This document shows positions 25,366 through 34,276 of a DNA stretch of 64,000 nt, one piece after another (position 1 is the stretch's first letter; each line of letters begins with the position of its first letter). Source of the DNA: UMGS1889 sp900556055 (GTDB lineage: Bacteria > Bacillota > Clostridia > Oscillospirales > Ruminococcaceae). The translations under genes and the position numbers were made by a program. Location of the stretch: contig CABQEV010000007.1 in NCBI GenBank assembly GCA_902463265.1, positions 1 through 64,000 of the forward strand. The letters are read 5' to 3'. The notes under the pieces are model-generated. The model had not been told where the DNA came from. It worked only from the letters and a program-made list of their open reading frames with translations, and did not search any database.

Positions 25366-26010
25366 TCAGAGGGAAGGGAAGTAGGCACGGCTGCAGCTGT
25401 CCGTATCAACTATGACGATCACGGCTTCATCGCCGTCTTTCAGCTGCTCATATCGTTCTTCATCGGTGCGCACTGCCATTTTGCCGAGAAAGGCGTAGTA
25501 GGTGAAAAAGATCCAGCCGTCCTCGTCTTTATAAGATGTAAATCCCTTTGAAACGACCGTGCAGCGGAAAAAATGGTATCTGCCGCTGTCAATGGCTTCG
25601 GCTATAGTGCGGCGGCTGTGATTTTCAAGGCGGACTATCAGAATGACAATGACAGCGGAAATCGCAGGCGACACGAGCGGTGAGATCGTCAATATCGAGA
25701 ACTTTTCTATTATCGGGGCAAAGATGCCTGCTGTTTCGGCGATGCCTGACAGAGCTATGCCCAGGGCTGTGAACAGCATAAACAGCAGTATGCACGCACC
25801 GACACTTGTGTGCGTTTTTGCATTATGCTGCCGCACCTTTTCGAGCATTTCAAAATCTGGGGCGATGCTTTCGCATGAGCAGCAGACCTTATACTGCCTG
25901 CCGCTCAGCCGCATCCCGCTGAAATAATATTCCCTCGGATCTTTGACAAGCATTTCTCCGCTCGGATCTTTCGCATTGTTTTCCGCCTTCTTATCGTTAA
26001 AGGATCTCAT
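25366..26010 (-). CDS. Two-helix membrane protein of unknown function
   Basis: A 214-residue protein. The cytoplasmic N-terminus contains CCSCES. Two hydrophobic helices follow (SVGACILLFMLFTALGIAL and SPLVSPAISAVIVILIV, about 65-130), then a C-terminal domain of about 80 residues with a beta-rich look (FFRCTVVSKGFTSY, GDEAVIVIVD). I recognise no family. It stands alone between the GAPDH terminator and its own terminator. Confidence 0.65.
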   Translation of the reverse strand: MRSFNDKKAENNAKDPSGEMLVKDPREYYFSGMRLSGRQYKVCCSCESIAPDFEMLEKVRQHNAKTHTSVGACILLFMLFTALGIALSGIAETAGIFAPIIEKFSILTISPLVSPAISAVIVILIVRLENHSRRTIAEAIDSGRYHFFRCTVVSKGFTSYKDEDGWIFFTYYAFLGKMAVRTDEERYEQLKDGDEAVIVIVDTDSCSRAYFPSL

Positions 26011-26083
26011 GTTATCACCGTCATTTTTCTTTTATTGTAGCCCTTTTTGATGATATCCCGATGAGATCGGTGTAAAATATAAG

Positions 26084-26113
26084 AAAAACCCCGTCCGAGG
26101 TCATCGGACGGGG
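26084..26113 (-). terminator. Intrinsic terminator of gapA
   Basis: CCCCGTCCGA/TCGGACGGGG, a perfect 10-bp stem, followed on the minus strand by TTTTTCTT. Confidence 0.9.
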
Positions 26114-26141
26114 CATTGTATTTACTATGGAGCGCTAAAAA

Positions 26142-27179
26142 TTAGCAGTTCTCAGCGAAATACTTGATTGTTCTTACCATCTGAGATGTGTAAGAGTTCT
26201 CGTTATCGTACCAGGAAACAACCTGTACCTGATATGTGTCATCGTCGATCTTGGAAACCATTGTCTGAGTAGCATCAAACAGTGAACCATATCTCATGCC
26301 GATGATATCGGAAGAAACGATCTGCTCCTCGTTGTAGCCGAAGGACTCTGTTGCAGCAGCCTTCATAGCAGCGTTGATGCCTTCCTTAGTGATATCCTTG
26401 CCCTTTACAACAGCTGTGAGGATTGTTGTAGAACCTGTGGGTGTAGGAACTCTCTGAGCGGAGCCGATGAGCTTGCCGTTCAGCTCAGGGATAACAAGGC
26501 CGATAGCCTTAGCAGCACCTGTGGAGTTAGGAACGATGTTAGCAGCACCTGCTCTTGCTCTTCTCAGGTCGCCCTTTCTGTGAGGACCATCGAGGATCAT
26601 CTGATCGCCTGTGTAAGCATGGATCGTGCTCATGATACCGGAAGCGATAGGAGCGTAGTCGTTCAGAGCCTTAGCCATAGGAGCGAGGCAGTTTGTTGTG
26701 CAGGAAGCAGCAGAAATGATGTTGTCTTCCTTAGTAAGAGTCTTGTGGTTTACGTTGTAAACGATTGTAGGAAGATCGTTGCCTGCGGGAGCAGAGATAA
26801 CAACCTTCTTAGCACCGGCATCAATGTGAGCCTGGCTCTTAGCCTTGGATACATAGAAGCCTGTGCACTCGAGAACTACGTCAACGCCGATCTCGCCCCA
26901 AGGGAGCTCAGCAGCGTTAGCCTTAGCATAGATCTTCAGAGTCTTGCCGTCAACTGTGATTGTACCTGCTTCATCATCAGCAGTAACAGTGTGAAGGTTC
27001 TCGCCGATCTTTCCGCAGTAGCCGCCCTGAGCGGTATCGTACTTCAGAAGGTGAGCGAGCATGGAAGGCTTAGTCAGGTCGTTGATAGCAACAACCTCGT
27101 AGCCCTCAGCGCCGAACATCTGACGGAAAGCAAGACGGCCGATACGGCCAAAACCATTAATAGCAACTTTAACTGACAT
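26142..27179 (-). CDS. gapA: Glyceraldehyde-3-phosphate dehydrogenase
   Basis: A 345-residue enzyme converting glyceraldehyde-3-phosphate, NAD and phosphate to 1,3-bisphosphoglycerate in glycolysis. The NAD-binding start INGFGRIGRLAFR and the active-site SAASCTTNCLAP (Cys about 157) are clear. So are the phosphate-site NIVPNSTGAAKA and the C-terminal WYDNENSYTSQMV. Length and motifs are standard. Translation should be high: a perfect AGGAGG site, a TTGATA/TAAAAT promoter and a strong terminator make it a monocistronic, highly expressed gene. Confidence 0.97.
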   Translation of the reverse strand: MSVKVAINGFGRIGRLAFRQMFGAEGYEVVAINDLTKPSMLAHLLKYDTAQGGYCGKIGENLHTVTADDEAGTITVDGKTLKIYAKANAAELPWGEIGVDVVLECTGFYVSKAKSQAHIDAGAKKVVISAPAGNDLPTIVYNVNHKTLTKEDNIISAASCTTNCLAPMAKALNDYAPIASGIMSTIHAYTGDQMILDGPHRKGDLRRARAGAANIVPNSTGAAKAIGLVIPELNGKLIGSAQRVPTPTGSTTILTAVVKGKDITKEGINAAMKAAATESFGYNEEQIVSSDIIGMRYGSLFDATQTMVSKIDDDTYQVQVVSWYDNENSYTSQMVRTIKYFAENC

Positions 27180-27211
27180 GGGATTATACCTCCTAAAAAA
27201 TTACTAACTAT

Positions 27212-27240
27212 ATTTTACACCATTCCGCAGGATTTATCAA
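27212..27240 (-). promoter_or_regulatory. gapA promoter
   Basis: Minus strand TTGATA, 17 bp, TAAAAT, about 33 bp upstream of the start codon. Confidence 0.7.
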
Positions 27241-27377
27241 GTGTTTTTGATAAAAAAATCACGAAGTTTAAGTATTATTTACAGCTGTGCGCCGAAAAAA
27301 TCGCCTATATATCAGATTTTTGGAATGATAGTAAACTTATTTAATTTTATATCCATATAAAATTTACGTTATGTCAA

Positions 27378-28274
27378 TCAAAAGAGCAGGTTGAAAAGTC
27401 CGAGGATAAAGCCGATAACACCGCCCAGCCACACGATGGCATCAAGCTCCTTTTTCATGACCGAGAATGTCAGCTCCTCTATCTCCTTCATATCCATCGA
27501 ATTGATCTTTTTTTCGATTATTGCGGGGATATTTATCTTTTCAAGTGCGCCGCCAAGACCCGATGAAACCGCTCTTATGTAGATCTTGAGTATCATTCCC
27601 CTGATGTCAGCGCCGTGTTTTTCGGCGGAAACGATCATCGAGCCGCCTGTGCGGTCCATGAATTTTGCGGTTTCGTCCTTGACTTTGGGGCGGACCAGCT
27701 CATCACCGTGTTCGGCGATATAGCCGTCAATTGCGGAGGAAACATGTCCCGAGATATTTTCAAGAAGATTGTCAGTGACCATCATCTGGAGCATGGTGCC
27801 CTGAGTTTTTTCCCTTATGACGCGGGATACCTGTTCGGCAACTATCCGTCCGATGCCGAATTCATCGGCTTTTTTCAGTATTTTTTCGGTTATGAGATCC
27901 GATGCGCCGTCGATCATGCTGTCTGCGCTGCCTGTAAAGCTGTCGAGAAGCGCACGCAGAGAGGTGCTGTTGTCACGGTTATTGTCGAGCCAGCTGTCAA
28001 TTGATGTTCCTATGCTTTCGAGCATTTCCTCCGAGAGCAGAGTTTCCTGGAGCGCCTCCTCGGTCAGCAGTGAGCTTCCGACCGCTTTTCCTATCGCAGA
28101 TGCGAGCCTGGGCTTGCCTTTCGGGATTATTCCGGGTGTGAACGGCAGGGTGAATCTGCCTATTTTTATCGGATTATATGGGCGGAACAGCATCTTTACG
28201 GCAAGATAATTCGTGAAATATCCGATGACCGTGCCTATAAGCGGTGCAGTGATGAATTCTATCTGAAACGGCAT
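27378..28274 (-). CDS. DUF445 family membrane protein
   Basis: A 298-residue protein starting at the ATG at 28274, which is better spaced from GAAAGGAT than the earlier in-frame ATG. The N-terminus APLIGTVIGYFTNYLAVKML, then LPFTPGIIPKGKPRLASAIG, is the signature of the DUF445 (YheB-like) family. One membrane helix lies at each end and a helical, amphipathic middle links them. Members are linked to sporulation or the cell envelope in Firmicutes, but the reaction or partner is unknown. Confidence 0.85.
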   Translation of the reverse strand: MPFQIEFITAPLIGTVIGYFTNYLAVKMLFRPYNPIKIGRFTLPFTPGIIPKGKPRLASAIGKAVGSSLLTEEALQETLLSEEMLESIGTSIDSWLDNNRDNSTSLRALLDSFTGSADSMIDGASDLITEKILKKADEFGIGRIVAEQVSRVIREKTQGTMLQMMVTDNLLENISGHVSSAIDGYIAEHGDELVRPKVKDETAKFMDRTGGSMIVSAEKHGADIRGMILKIYIRAVSSGLGGALEKINIPAIIEKKINSMDMKEIEELTFSVMKKELDAIVWLGGVIGFILGLFNLLF

Positions 28275-28373
28275 AAGCAGCATATCCTTTCAAATTCAAT
28301 TATATATTGTACCATATTATACAGCATATAACCTTGTTTGTCAATAGGAGATTTTCAGAGGTATCCGACAGCC

Positions 28374-29045
28374 TTATTTCATCTCCGAAGCCTTGTGCTT
28401 TGCCTTCATAAGAAAGCGGAAGATCGGAGCACATTCGGTGAAGCCTTCTGCGAGATAATCCGAGAGTCTGTCGCTGAAAACAAGCCCGCTGTCCTTGGTG
28501 TCACGGACAAAGTAGATGTTTTTTCTGTCCAGCCACTCACGGAGATCTTCTTTTTCATCGGGGTAATGCGATCTTTTGTAGCATTCACCGCCCATTTCGA
28601 GCTGAGATGCACGGTATGCCCTGTCGGCAGCCTTGAAGTCCTTGTCGCCGCTCAGGATATATCCGCGTATCGCCTCCATGTTGGCAGTGCCTGCGCAGTA
28701 AAATCCAACGCCGTACTCGAAGCCGTCGGGGGATATCGCAAAGTACATTTCGGGCATAGGCTCTCTCGGTTCACGCTTGTGTCTGAATGATGCCCACATA
28801 CTGTCCCTGAACATGGTCTTGTCGTTGGAAAAGCGTGTGTCGCGGTATATTCTGGAAACGCATCTCGGGGTGCAGATTATTTCGCTGTCGATGCTTTCCA
28901 TCACGGGGGCGAGCTTTTCGATGATCTCCGCAAACGGTGCTGTTACGTACTTTTTATAATCGTCCTTGTGTTCCTCGAACCAAGCCTTGCTGTCATGCAG
29001 GCGGTTTTCTGCGAGGAAATCTATGGTTTTGACTGAAAACGGCAT
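28374..29045 (-). CDS. DUF2461 family protein
   Basis: A 223-residue soluble protein with the family pattern: TIDFLAENRLHDSKAWFEEHKDDYKKY at the start, RIYRDTRFSNDKTMFRD in the middle, YFAISPDGFEYGVGFY, and a basic C-terminal part. DUF2461 proteins are widespread and of unknown biochemical function. The gene has a good AAAGGAA site and is monocistronic. Residues 1-20 exceed no usual family length; nothing is odd about it. Confidence 0.85.
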   Translation of the reverse strand: MPFSVKTIDFLAENRLHDSKAWFEEHKDDYKKYVTAPFAEIIEKLAPVMESIDSEIICTPRCVSRIYRDTRFSNDKTMFRDSMWASFRHKREPREPMPEMYFAISPDGFEYGVGFYCAGTANMEAIRGYILSGDKDFKAADRAYRASQLEMGGECYKRSHYPDEKEDLREWLDRKNIYFVRDTKDSGLVFSDRLSDYLAEGFTECAPIFRFLMKAKHKASEMK

Positions 29046-29128
29046 ATTATCATTCCTTTCGGTATTATTATATCATTTTTTCTTTCTTTCGGCAATATAT
29101 GATGCAAGGAAAAAAATCATGAAATCTA

Positions 29129-29157
29129 TTGATAAAACGGGAGATTTGTGCTAAAAT
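29129..29157 (+). promoter_or_regulatory. Promoter of the Rpn-type nuclease gene
   Basis: TTGATA, 17 bp, TAAAAT, about 30 bp before the start. Confidence 0.6.
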
Positions 29158-29185
29158 ATAGGCAGATGGGAAGGAGTGAATGCCG

Positions 29186-30163
29186 ATGGATATAAGATCA
29201 TACGAAGCTGAAATGCTTGAATCAGCCGAAGAAAGAGGTCTGAAAGCAAGTCTTGATCGATGCTGCAAGAGGATCATATCGTCCAAGCAGATAGTTTCAA
29301 GGATAATGCAGGCAGTCATTCCTGAGTACATGGACAGCACGATAGACGAGATAATCCCGCTGATAGGAAAAGTTTCAATAGGAGATACGCCCGTTGACAG
29401 GGATACGGTCCCGCCTGTTATAGTAGGTGAAGGCGTTGAAGATGCCAGCATAAGCGAAGGTTCACGTCTTTATGATATCAAGTTTACTGCGAGAACGCCG
29501 CAGGATGAAACTATAGCACTTATAATCAACCTTGAGATCCAGAACAATTTCAATGCAGGATATCCGCTGATAAAGCGTGCGGAATATTATGTGTCAAGAA
29601 TGATTTCATCGCAGTACGGTACTGTGTTCACGAAGTCTGATTACGGGAAGATACAGAAGGTATATTCGGTCTGGATATGCACATCTCCCGATAAAAGGCA
29701 TGAAAATACGATCTCGCTGTATAAGATGAAGCGTGAGGATCTCGTTGGAAAACTTGAAGATACAGAGCGGGATATACGTGACTATGATCTTATGAATATA
29801 GTTATGATATGTCTCGGCGGCTCGGATACAAAAGAATGCAGGGGAATAATACGTATGCTGTATACTCTGCTTGTCGCAGATATTCCCGCAAAGGATAAAA
29901 AGAAGATAATACACAGCGAGTATTCTGTTCCTATGGAGCAGAAGCTTGATAAGGAGGTCGAGTCTATGTGTAATGTTAGTTCGCTTTATTGGGACAGAGG
30001 CATGAAAGAGGGCATTGCGCAGGGCATGGAAAAGGGTGCATACAAAGAAAAGCTTTCCGTAATATTCTCCCTCAGAAAGCAGGGCATACCAACAGAAATA
30101 ATTGCAAAAGCAGTTCAGCTTTCGGTCGATGAAGTCGAAAGGATAATCAGCGAAAACGCATAA
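29186..30163 (+). CDS. Rpn/PD-(D/E)XK nuclease family transposase-like protein
   Basis: A 325-residue protein; the ATG at 29186 is well spaced from GGAAGGAG. The core RLYDIKFTART... IALIINLEIQNNF matches the PD-(D/E)XK nuclease-like domain of the Rpn/YhgA group, with D in YDIKF and E-x-Q in place of E-x-K. The C-terminal tail has GMKEGIAQGMEKGAYKEK repeats and a final HTH-like helix pair (IPTEIIAKAVQLSVDEVERI). Rpn proteins are recombination-promoting DNases that vary in tail length between copies. A partial duplicate of the tail lies directly downstream. Confidence 0.85.
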   Translation: MDIRSYEAEMLESAEERGLKASLDRCCKRIISSKQIVSRIMQAVIPEYMDSTIDEIIPLIGKVSIGDTPVDRDTVPPVIVGEGVEDASISEGSRLYDIKFTARTPQDETIALIINLEIQNNFNAGYPLIKRAEYYVSRMISSQYGTVFTKSDYGKIQKVYSVWICTSPDKRHENTISLYKMKREDLVGKLEDTERDIRDYDLMNIVMICLGGSDTKECRGIIRMLYTLLVADIPAKDKKKIIHSEYSVPMEQKLDKEVESMCNVSSLYWDRGMKEGIAQGMEKGAYKEKLSVIFSLRKQGIPTEIIAKAVQLSVDEVERIISENA

Positions 30164-30187
30164 AAACTGCGGCAGAGACATTTTACT

Positions 30188-30519
30188 GCGAGTATTCTGT
30201 TCCTATGGAGCAGAAGCTTGATAAGGAGGTCGAGTCTATGTGTAATGTTAGTTCGCTTTATTGGGACAGAGGCATGAAAGAGGGCATGGAGAAAGGCATT
30301 GCGCAAGGCATGGAGAGAGGCATTGCGCAGGGCATTGAGAAAGGCATTGCGCAGGGCATAGAAAAAGGCATTGCGCAGGGCATGGAAAAGGGCGCATACA
30401 AAGAAAAGCTTTCCGTAATATTCTCCCTCAGAAAGCAGGGCATATCAACAGAAATAATTGCAAAAGCAGTTCAGCTTTCGGTCGGTGAAGTCGAAAGGAT
30501 AATCAGCGAAAACGCATAA
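30188..30519 (+). pseudogene. Tandem duplicate of the Rpn C-terminal tail with expanded octapeptides
   Basis: Bases from 30188 repeat the Rpn gene from 29916 (offset 272 bp) up to the same ISENA stop. The first copy's octapeptide stretch is expanded here to four consecutive units of the type GIEKGIAQ (24 bp each). The frame with ATG at 30205 lacks a ribosome site, so it is probably not translated alone. It may be an unexpressed alternative tail. The duplication interrupted the first gene's terminator, leaving only its left arm at about 30163-30178. Confidence 0.75.
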
Positions 30520-30520
30520 A

Positions 30521-30565
30521 AAACTGCGGCAGAAACATTTTACCGTTTCTGCCGCAGTTTTTTAT
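30521..30565. terminator. Bidirectional intrinsic terminator
   Basis: A perfect 16-bp stem (AAACTGCGGCAGAAAC and its complement) with T-runs on both sides. It ends the Rpn transcript on the plus strand and the ABC exporter transcript on the minus strand. Confidence 0.9.
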
Positions 30566-30571
30566 TGTCTG

Positions 30572-31930
30572 TCACTCAGCCGCAGGTGTTTTCTTTTTTG
30601 TCTTTGCGCCCATCTGATAGGACATTGTGAAGATCTTATCTGTCGTGAACAGTCTTACTGCGAGGAACATGCACACTGCAAAGAATACAAGCTGATATGC
30701 AAATCCGCCCCAGAAAAGTCCGTAGTTGCCGAACATAAGATTGCTCAGTGCCGTATAGGAATGTGTGAAGGGGATAAGGTACATTATGACCTTAACGCCT
30801 GCTGACATTGAGCTGAGGTCTGCCATCATCGTTACGATGAAGGGAACGAGTGTCACGATCATGATGGGCATTGTAAGTGTCTGAACGGATTTTATGTCAG
30901 TTGCCATTGCGCCGAGGATAAGGGAGATAGCAAGTGCGATCATTACCGAAAGGAATATCTGTATGCCGAAGAGAATGTAGCTGCCTGCCGATACGTTCAT
31001 GCCAAGCTCGTTCATAGCTGCCAGTGCGCTTGTGATCTCTGTGCTGCTTGTGGATACCTGATTGCCTGCGACATTCATTGATGTTACGATCTCGTCTGCT
31101 GCCGAACCCATCATTCCGCCGACATAAAGCACCATGCCTATCATCATGACTGCGGCGTTCAGGAGTGCGGAGATAACTGCTGCTGTCATTTTTGCACCGA
31201 GTATCGAAAGTCTGGAAACAGGGGTCGAAAGGAGAGTTTCAAGTGTTTTGTCGATCTTTTCCGTCGATATAGCTGTCATTATCATCTGTGATGCCATCAT
31301 TACCATGAAAAACAGTGCGACAGGAACTATCATTGACTGCATCATGAGAACTGCGCTGAGGCTGTCGCTCGGAACTTCTGCCGATTTTCCGTTAAGTACA
31401 GAGATCTCTGTCATTTTGACAGGCGCTTTTATCCTTGCGATCTCATCGTCTGTGATGCCGTATGTTCTGAGGAGGATCTCATCTTCCGCAGCATCTTCGA
31501 TGTCCGAAATAACGCCCGATGCTGTCATGCTTTTCATAGAGGAGATCATTCCGCCTGTGCCTACCGAGCTTACTACCTTGAGGGGAGCGGGTTCCTTGCT
31601 GACAAGTACGCTGTCCGTGAAGCCCTCGGGGATTATGACTGCGCTGCTGATGTCAAGTCTTTGAAGCTCTGCCGCATAGTCATCGCTTTCAAATTCGACT
31701 TCCTTTACGTCGATGCCGCTATCTTTGAGCTTTGCGATTATGTCCGCTGTGAAATCTGTTTTGTCCTGAACGCATATGGTCGCGCTTGATGTATCTTCAA
31801 TAGTGTCATTCACATTTCCGAGCATCTGACCGAGAAAAGCAAACAGCAGGAGCATGAACACCATGCTGATTATAGCCTGCTTTGTCAGCAGTTCGCGAAG
31901 CTCTTTTTTCAGAAGATTACCGAACTTCAT
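30572..31930 (-). CDS. ABC-2 type transporter permease (NatB-like)
   Basis: A 452-residue protein starting at ATG 31930, inside the 3' end of the ATPase gene. The N-terminal helix (KQAIISMVFMLLLFAFL) is followed by a large extracytoplasmic domain (about 40-200). Five or six C-terminal helices then follow, with the ABC-2 signature region (STEKIDKTLETLLSTPVSRLSILGAK). This is the topology of Na+ or drug efflux permeases of the NatB/YhaP kind. It forms the exporter with the upstream ATPase. The substrate cannot be told. Confidence 0.85.
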   Translation of the reverse strand: MKFGNLLKKELRELLTKQAIISMVFMLLLFAFLGQMLGNVNDTIEDTSSATICVQDKTDFTADIIAKLKDSGIDVKEVEFESDDYAAELQRLDISSAVIIPEGFTDSVLVSKEPAPLKVVSSVGTGGMISSMKSMTASGVISDIEDAAEDEILLRTYGITDDEIARIKAPVKMTEISVLNGKSAEVPSDSLSAVLMMQSMIVPVALFFMVMMASQMIMTAISTEKIDKTLETLLSTPVSRLSILGAKMTAAVISALLNAAVMMIGMVLYVGGMMGSAADEIVTSMNVAGNQVSTSSTEITSALAAMNELGMNVSAGSYILFGIQIFLSVMIALAISLILGAMATDIKSVQTLTMPIMIVTLVPFIVTMMADLSSMSAGVKVIMYLIPFTHSYTALSNLMFGNYGLFWGGFAYQLVFFAVCMFLAVRLFTTDKIFTMSYQMGAKTKKKTPAAE

Positions 31931-32660
31931 TTTCAATTACCACCCTTTCAAAGACTTCCTCGAGATTTGCAGCATTGTATCTCTGCTTCAGCTCGTCAAT
32001 TGCTCCCGTCACCATCAGCTTTCCCTTTGTGATGATGCCCACTCTGTCCGAAACATATTCTATCTCGAGCATATTGTGAGATGAAAGCAGGAAGGACATT
32101 CCCGTTTCCTTTGAAAGCTTCTTTATCATCTTTCTTATTTCAAGCGCATTGATAACGTCAAGTCCCGATGTTGCTTCGTCCATGATAGCGAGCTTAGGCT
32201 GTGTCATTACTGCTCTTGAAAGGAGGAGCTTTCTTATCATGCCTCGTGAATAGCTGCCTATCTTTTCATCGAGCCTTGTTCCGAGTCCGCAGATGTTTAT
32301 CGCTGTCTGAACATACTGCTCTGCGATGTGCCTGTCATCTGTGAAAAGACCTGCCATGAAGTCGAGGTACTGCTTGCCTGTCATGGTCTTGTATGCGCCT
32401 GCCTCGTCGGGGAGATAGGTTATGCATTCACGGACCTTTCCGGGTTCCTTCACGATGCTGTGACCGTCCACGAAAGCATCTCCGCCTGTCGGGGTGATAA
32501 GTGTTGATATCATTCTGATAGTTGTCGTTTTGCCTGCGCCGTTGGGTCCGATAAGAGCGAATATCTCGCCTTCGCCGACCTCAAAGCTTACATTGTCCGC
32601 AGCCATAACGCCTTTTTTATAGGATTTGGATAGACCCTTTACTTCTAAGATGTTACCCAT
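31917..32660 (-). CDS. ABC transporter ATP-binding protein (NatA-like)
   Basis: A 247-residue ATPase starting at ATG 32660. Walker A GPNGAGKTT, the Q-loop region TYLPDEAGAYKTMTG, signature YSRGMIRKL (S-R-G-M in place of the usual SGGQ), Walker B LAIMDEATSGLD and the switch LLSSHNMLE are all present. The degenerate signature SRGM is common in this exporter group. It overlaps the permease gene by 14 bp, so the two are coupled and form an efflux pump. Confidence 0.9.
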   Translation of the reverse strand: MGNILEVKGLSKSYKKGVMAADNVSFEVGEGEIFALIGPNGAGKTTTIRMISTLITPTGGDAFVDGHSIVKEPGKVRECITYLPDEAGAYKTMTGKQYLDFMAGLFTDDRHIAEQYVQTAINICGLGTRLDEKIGSYSRGMIRKLLLSRAVMTQPKLAIMDEATSGLDVINALEIRKMIKKLSKETGMSFLLSSHNMLEIEYVSDRVGIITKGKLMVTGAIDELKQRYNAANLEEVFERVVIENEVR

Positions 32661-32863
32661 AGCTATTGACCATTCCTTCCCTGAGTTTGCTTGTTTTTTA
32701 TCTCTGTATATAGGATAGCACATATATATGCCCGTGTCAATGGAATTTACATATCTTTAGCTTTTCTTTATGTTTATAAAGCATAACTTAATATATATAT
32801 CAAAATTCAAAAGGAAATCCCGCTGATATTTATGAATATGTAAATTATATTTACTGCTGTAAA

Positions 32864-32892
32864 CAAAAAAGAGAGCCGTTTTTACAGCTCTC
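32864..32892 (-). terminator. Terminator of rnpB
   Basis: GAGAGC/GCTCTC stem followed by TTTTTTG on the minus strand, downstream of the RNase P RNA 3' end. Confidence 0.8.
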
Positions 32893-32924
32893 ATAGGGAA
32901 TGACGATGCATTCTCCTTATTATC

Positions 32925-33276
32925 AAGGGGTGCGACTAAGCCGATAAGCCGGGTTCTGTCGTGTGCGATAATCTATCCAGACTCCTCGTTGCCGCAGGAG
33001 TTCAAGCCGTCATTACAGCACGCCTGCCGAGCAGACATTGACGTACTGTACCAATAGACGTTGCATCGGACAGGGTTTACATGGCCGCACAGTCGCCTGT
33101 ACGCCGGTGAGCTCTTACCTCGCCTTTCCACCATCACCGTCAAAAGACGGCAGTCTGTTTCTGCTGCACTAGCCCTAAGGTCGCCCTCGGCTGCCGTTAG
33201 CAGCTGCCCCGCTCTGTGATGCCCGGACTTTCCTCGTGACCATAAAGCGTTCACGCTATCGCATAGCTTACTCGCA
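32925..33276 (-). ncRNA. rnpB: RNase P RNA
   Basis: The minus strand carries the universal elements: GAGGAAAGTCCGGGC near the 5' end, the ACAGAA and CCCGGCTTAT block near the 3' end, and GGTAAGAGCTCACCGG in between. The length is about 350 nt. The layout suggests the common class A form. It is the catalytic RNA that trims tRNA 5' leaders. The 5' end is set about 7 bp after the -10 box and the 3' end is approximate. Confidence 0.95.
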
Positions 33277-33282
33277 GGATAA

Positions 33283-33311
33283 ATTATAACCGATTTCCGC
33301 CGTTTTGTCAA
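33283..33311 (-). promoter_or_regulatory. rnpB promoter
   Basis: Perfect TTGACA and TATAAT with a 17-bp spacer, as expected for a constitutively expressed stable RNA. Confidence 0.85.
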
Positions 33312-33325
33312 GCATTTCGTTTGCG

Positions 33326-34276
33326 TTATCCGCTTATCTTCTCCGCAAACCGCTCATATTCCTCCGCTGCGTCTTCCGGGAGGATAACTCTCGCTTTTCC
33401 GCCGAACGATGCTACTGCGCCGAAAAATTCCTCGGTAAGTCCGCATTTCACGGAAACAAGAGCTGTTCCCTCAGCTTCTGCGACAGTCATATCACGTCCG
33501 AAAATGCCGTACATACGGCTTAAAACCGAGCTTTCGCATTCAATCGTAACAGCGTCCGCCTTTTCCGAGCGGAACTTTCTTATGCTGTCCGCAAATTCCT
33601 GTGCATTGAATTTCCGCTTTGCGCCGTCAGCATCGCCGACGGACGGTTCGGATATCCTTTCGGCATAAAACGGCAGCACATCTCCGTTATAGTCCGCTGC
33701 GATGATGAATTCTCCATTCACAGTCATGACAGCTAGCGGTGAAACGGTCATAGGCTCTCCGCCGTTTTCATATACGATGTCACGTCCCGAAATATAGGAA
33801 ACATAGCAAAATGACATGGTTTTGCCGCTGTTTATTGCCGTTTCTGCGGCATTTACGGCAGCACGGGCATCAATATCCGACGCTTTTGCCCTGTCGGCGG
33901 GGAAGATGTTCCGCTTTATATTATCGGCATGATATGCGCTTGTCAGGGTCTTCAGCTTTTCGCACAGCTCTGCGGATTTTTTTGCCGAAACATATTTCGA
34001 TGACAAAACCAGCTCGGACAAAAGCCTGATATCATCGGCGGAAAATGTCCTTTCTGCGAGATAATAGCCGTTTCTGCCCCTCATGCGTATGTCCATGCCC
34101 ATCTCACGCAGCGTATTTATGTCGCTGTATATCGACTTGCGTTCTGCGGATATCCCGTGAGAGGAAAGCTCGGCGAGTATATCGCTCAGAGTGACGTAAT
34201 GCTCTTCATCTGTCCTGCTTTCAAAAAAGCGTTCAAGCAGCAGAAGCTTGTTCTTGCAGCCCTGTGATTTCGGCAT
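33326..34276 (-). CDS. WYL-domain transcriptional regulator
   Basis: A 316-residue protein; ATG 34276 has the best spacing from AAAGGGG. The N-terminal winged HTH (VTLSDILAELSSHGISAERKSIYSDINTL) is followed by a WYL domain (about 140-230, with SPLAVMTVNGEFIIAADY) and a WCX-like C-terminal part. Such proteins sense nucleic acid or small ligands and often regulate stress or defence genes. Its 5' end overlaps the capA-like gene, so it is transcribed in the rsmA operon. Confidence 0.85.
   Translation of the reverse strand: MPKSQGCKNKLLLLERFFESRTDEEHYVTLSDILAELSSHGISAERKSIYSDINTLREMGMDIRMRGRNGYYLAERTFSADDIRLLSELVLSSKYVSAKKSAELCEKLKTLTSAYHADNIKRNIFPADRAKASDIDARAAVNAAETAINSGKTMSFCYVSYISGRDIVYENGGEPMTVSPLAVMTVNGEFIIAADYNGDVLPFYAERISEPSVGDADGAKRKFNAQEFADSIRKFRSEKADAVTIECESSVLSRMYGIFGRDMTVAEAEGTALVSVKCGLTEEFFGAVASFGGKARVILPEDAAEEYERFAEKISG

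Noticed and set aside
30205..30519. A separate 104-residue protein after the Rpn gene
   Set aside because: It begins at an internal Met of a duplicated tail and lacks a ribosome site; treated as duplicate remnant.
29916..30519. CRISPR-like short repeats (24-bp units)
   Set aside because: The repeats are contiguous, without spacers, and encode octapeptides in frame.
32973..33311. A 112-codon open frame on the minus strand
   Set aside because: It lies over the RNase P RNA gene and has no ribosome site or protein-like composition.
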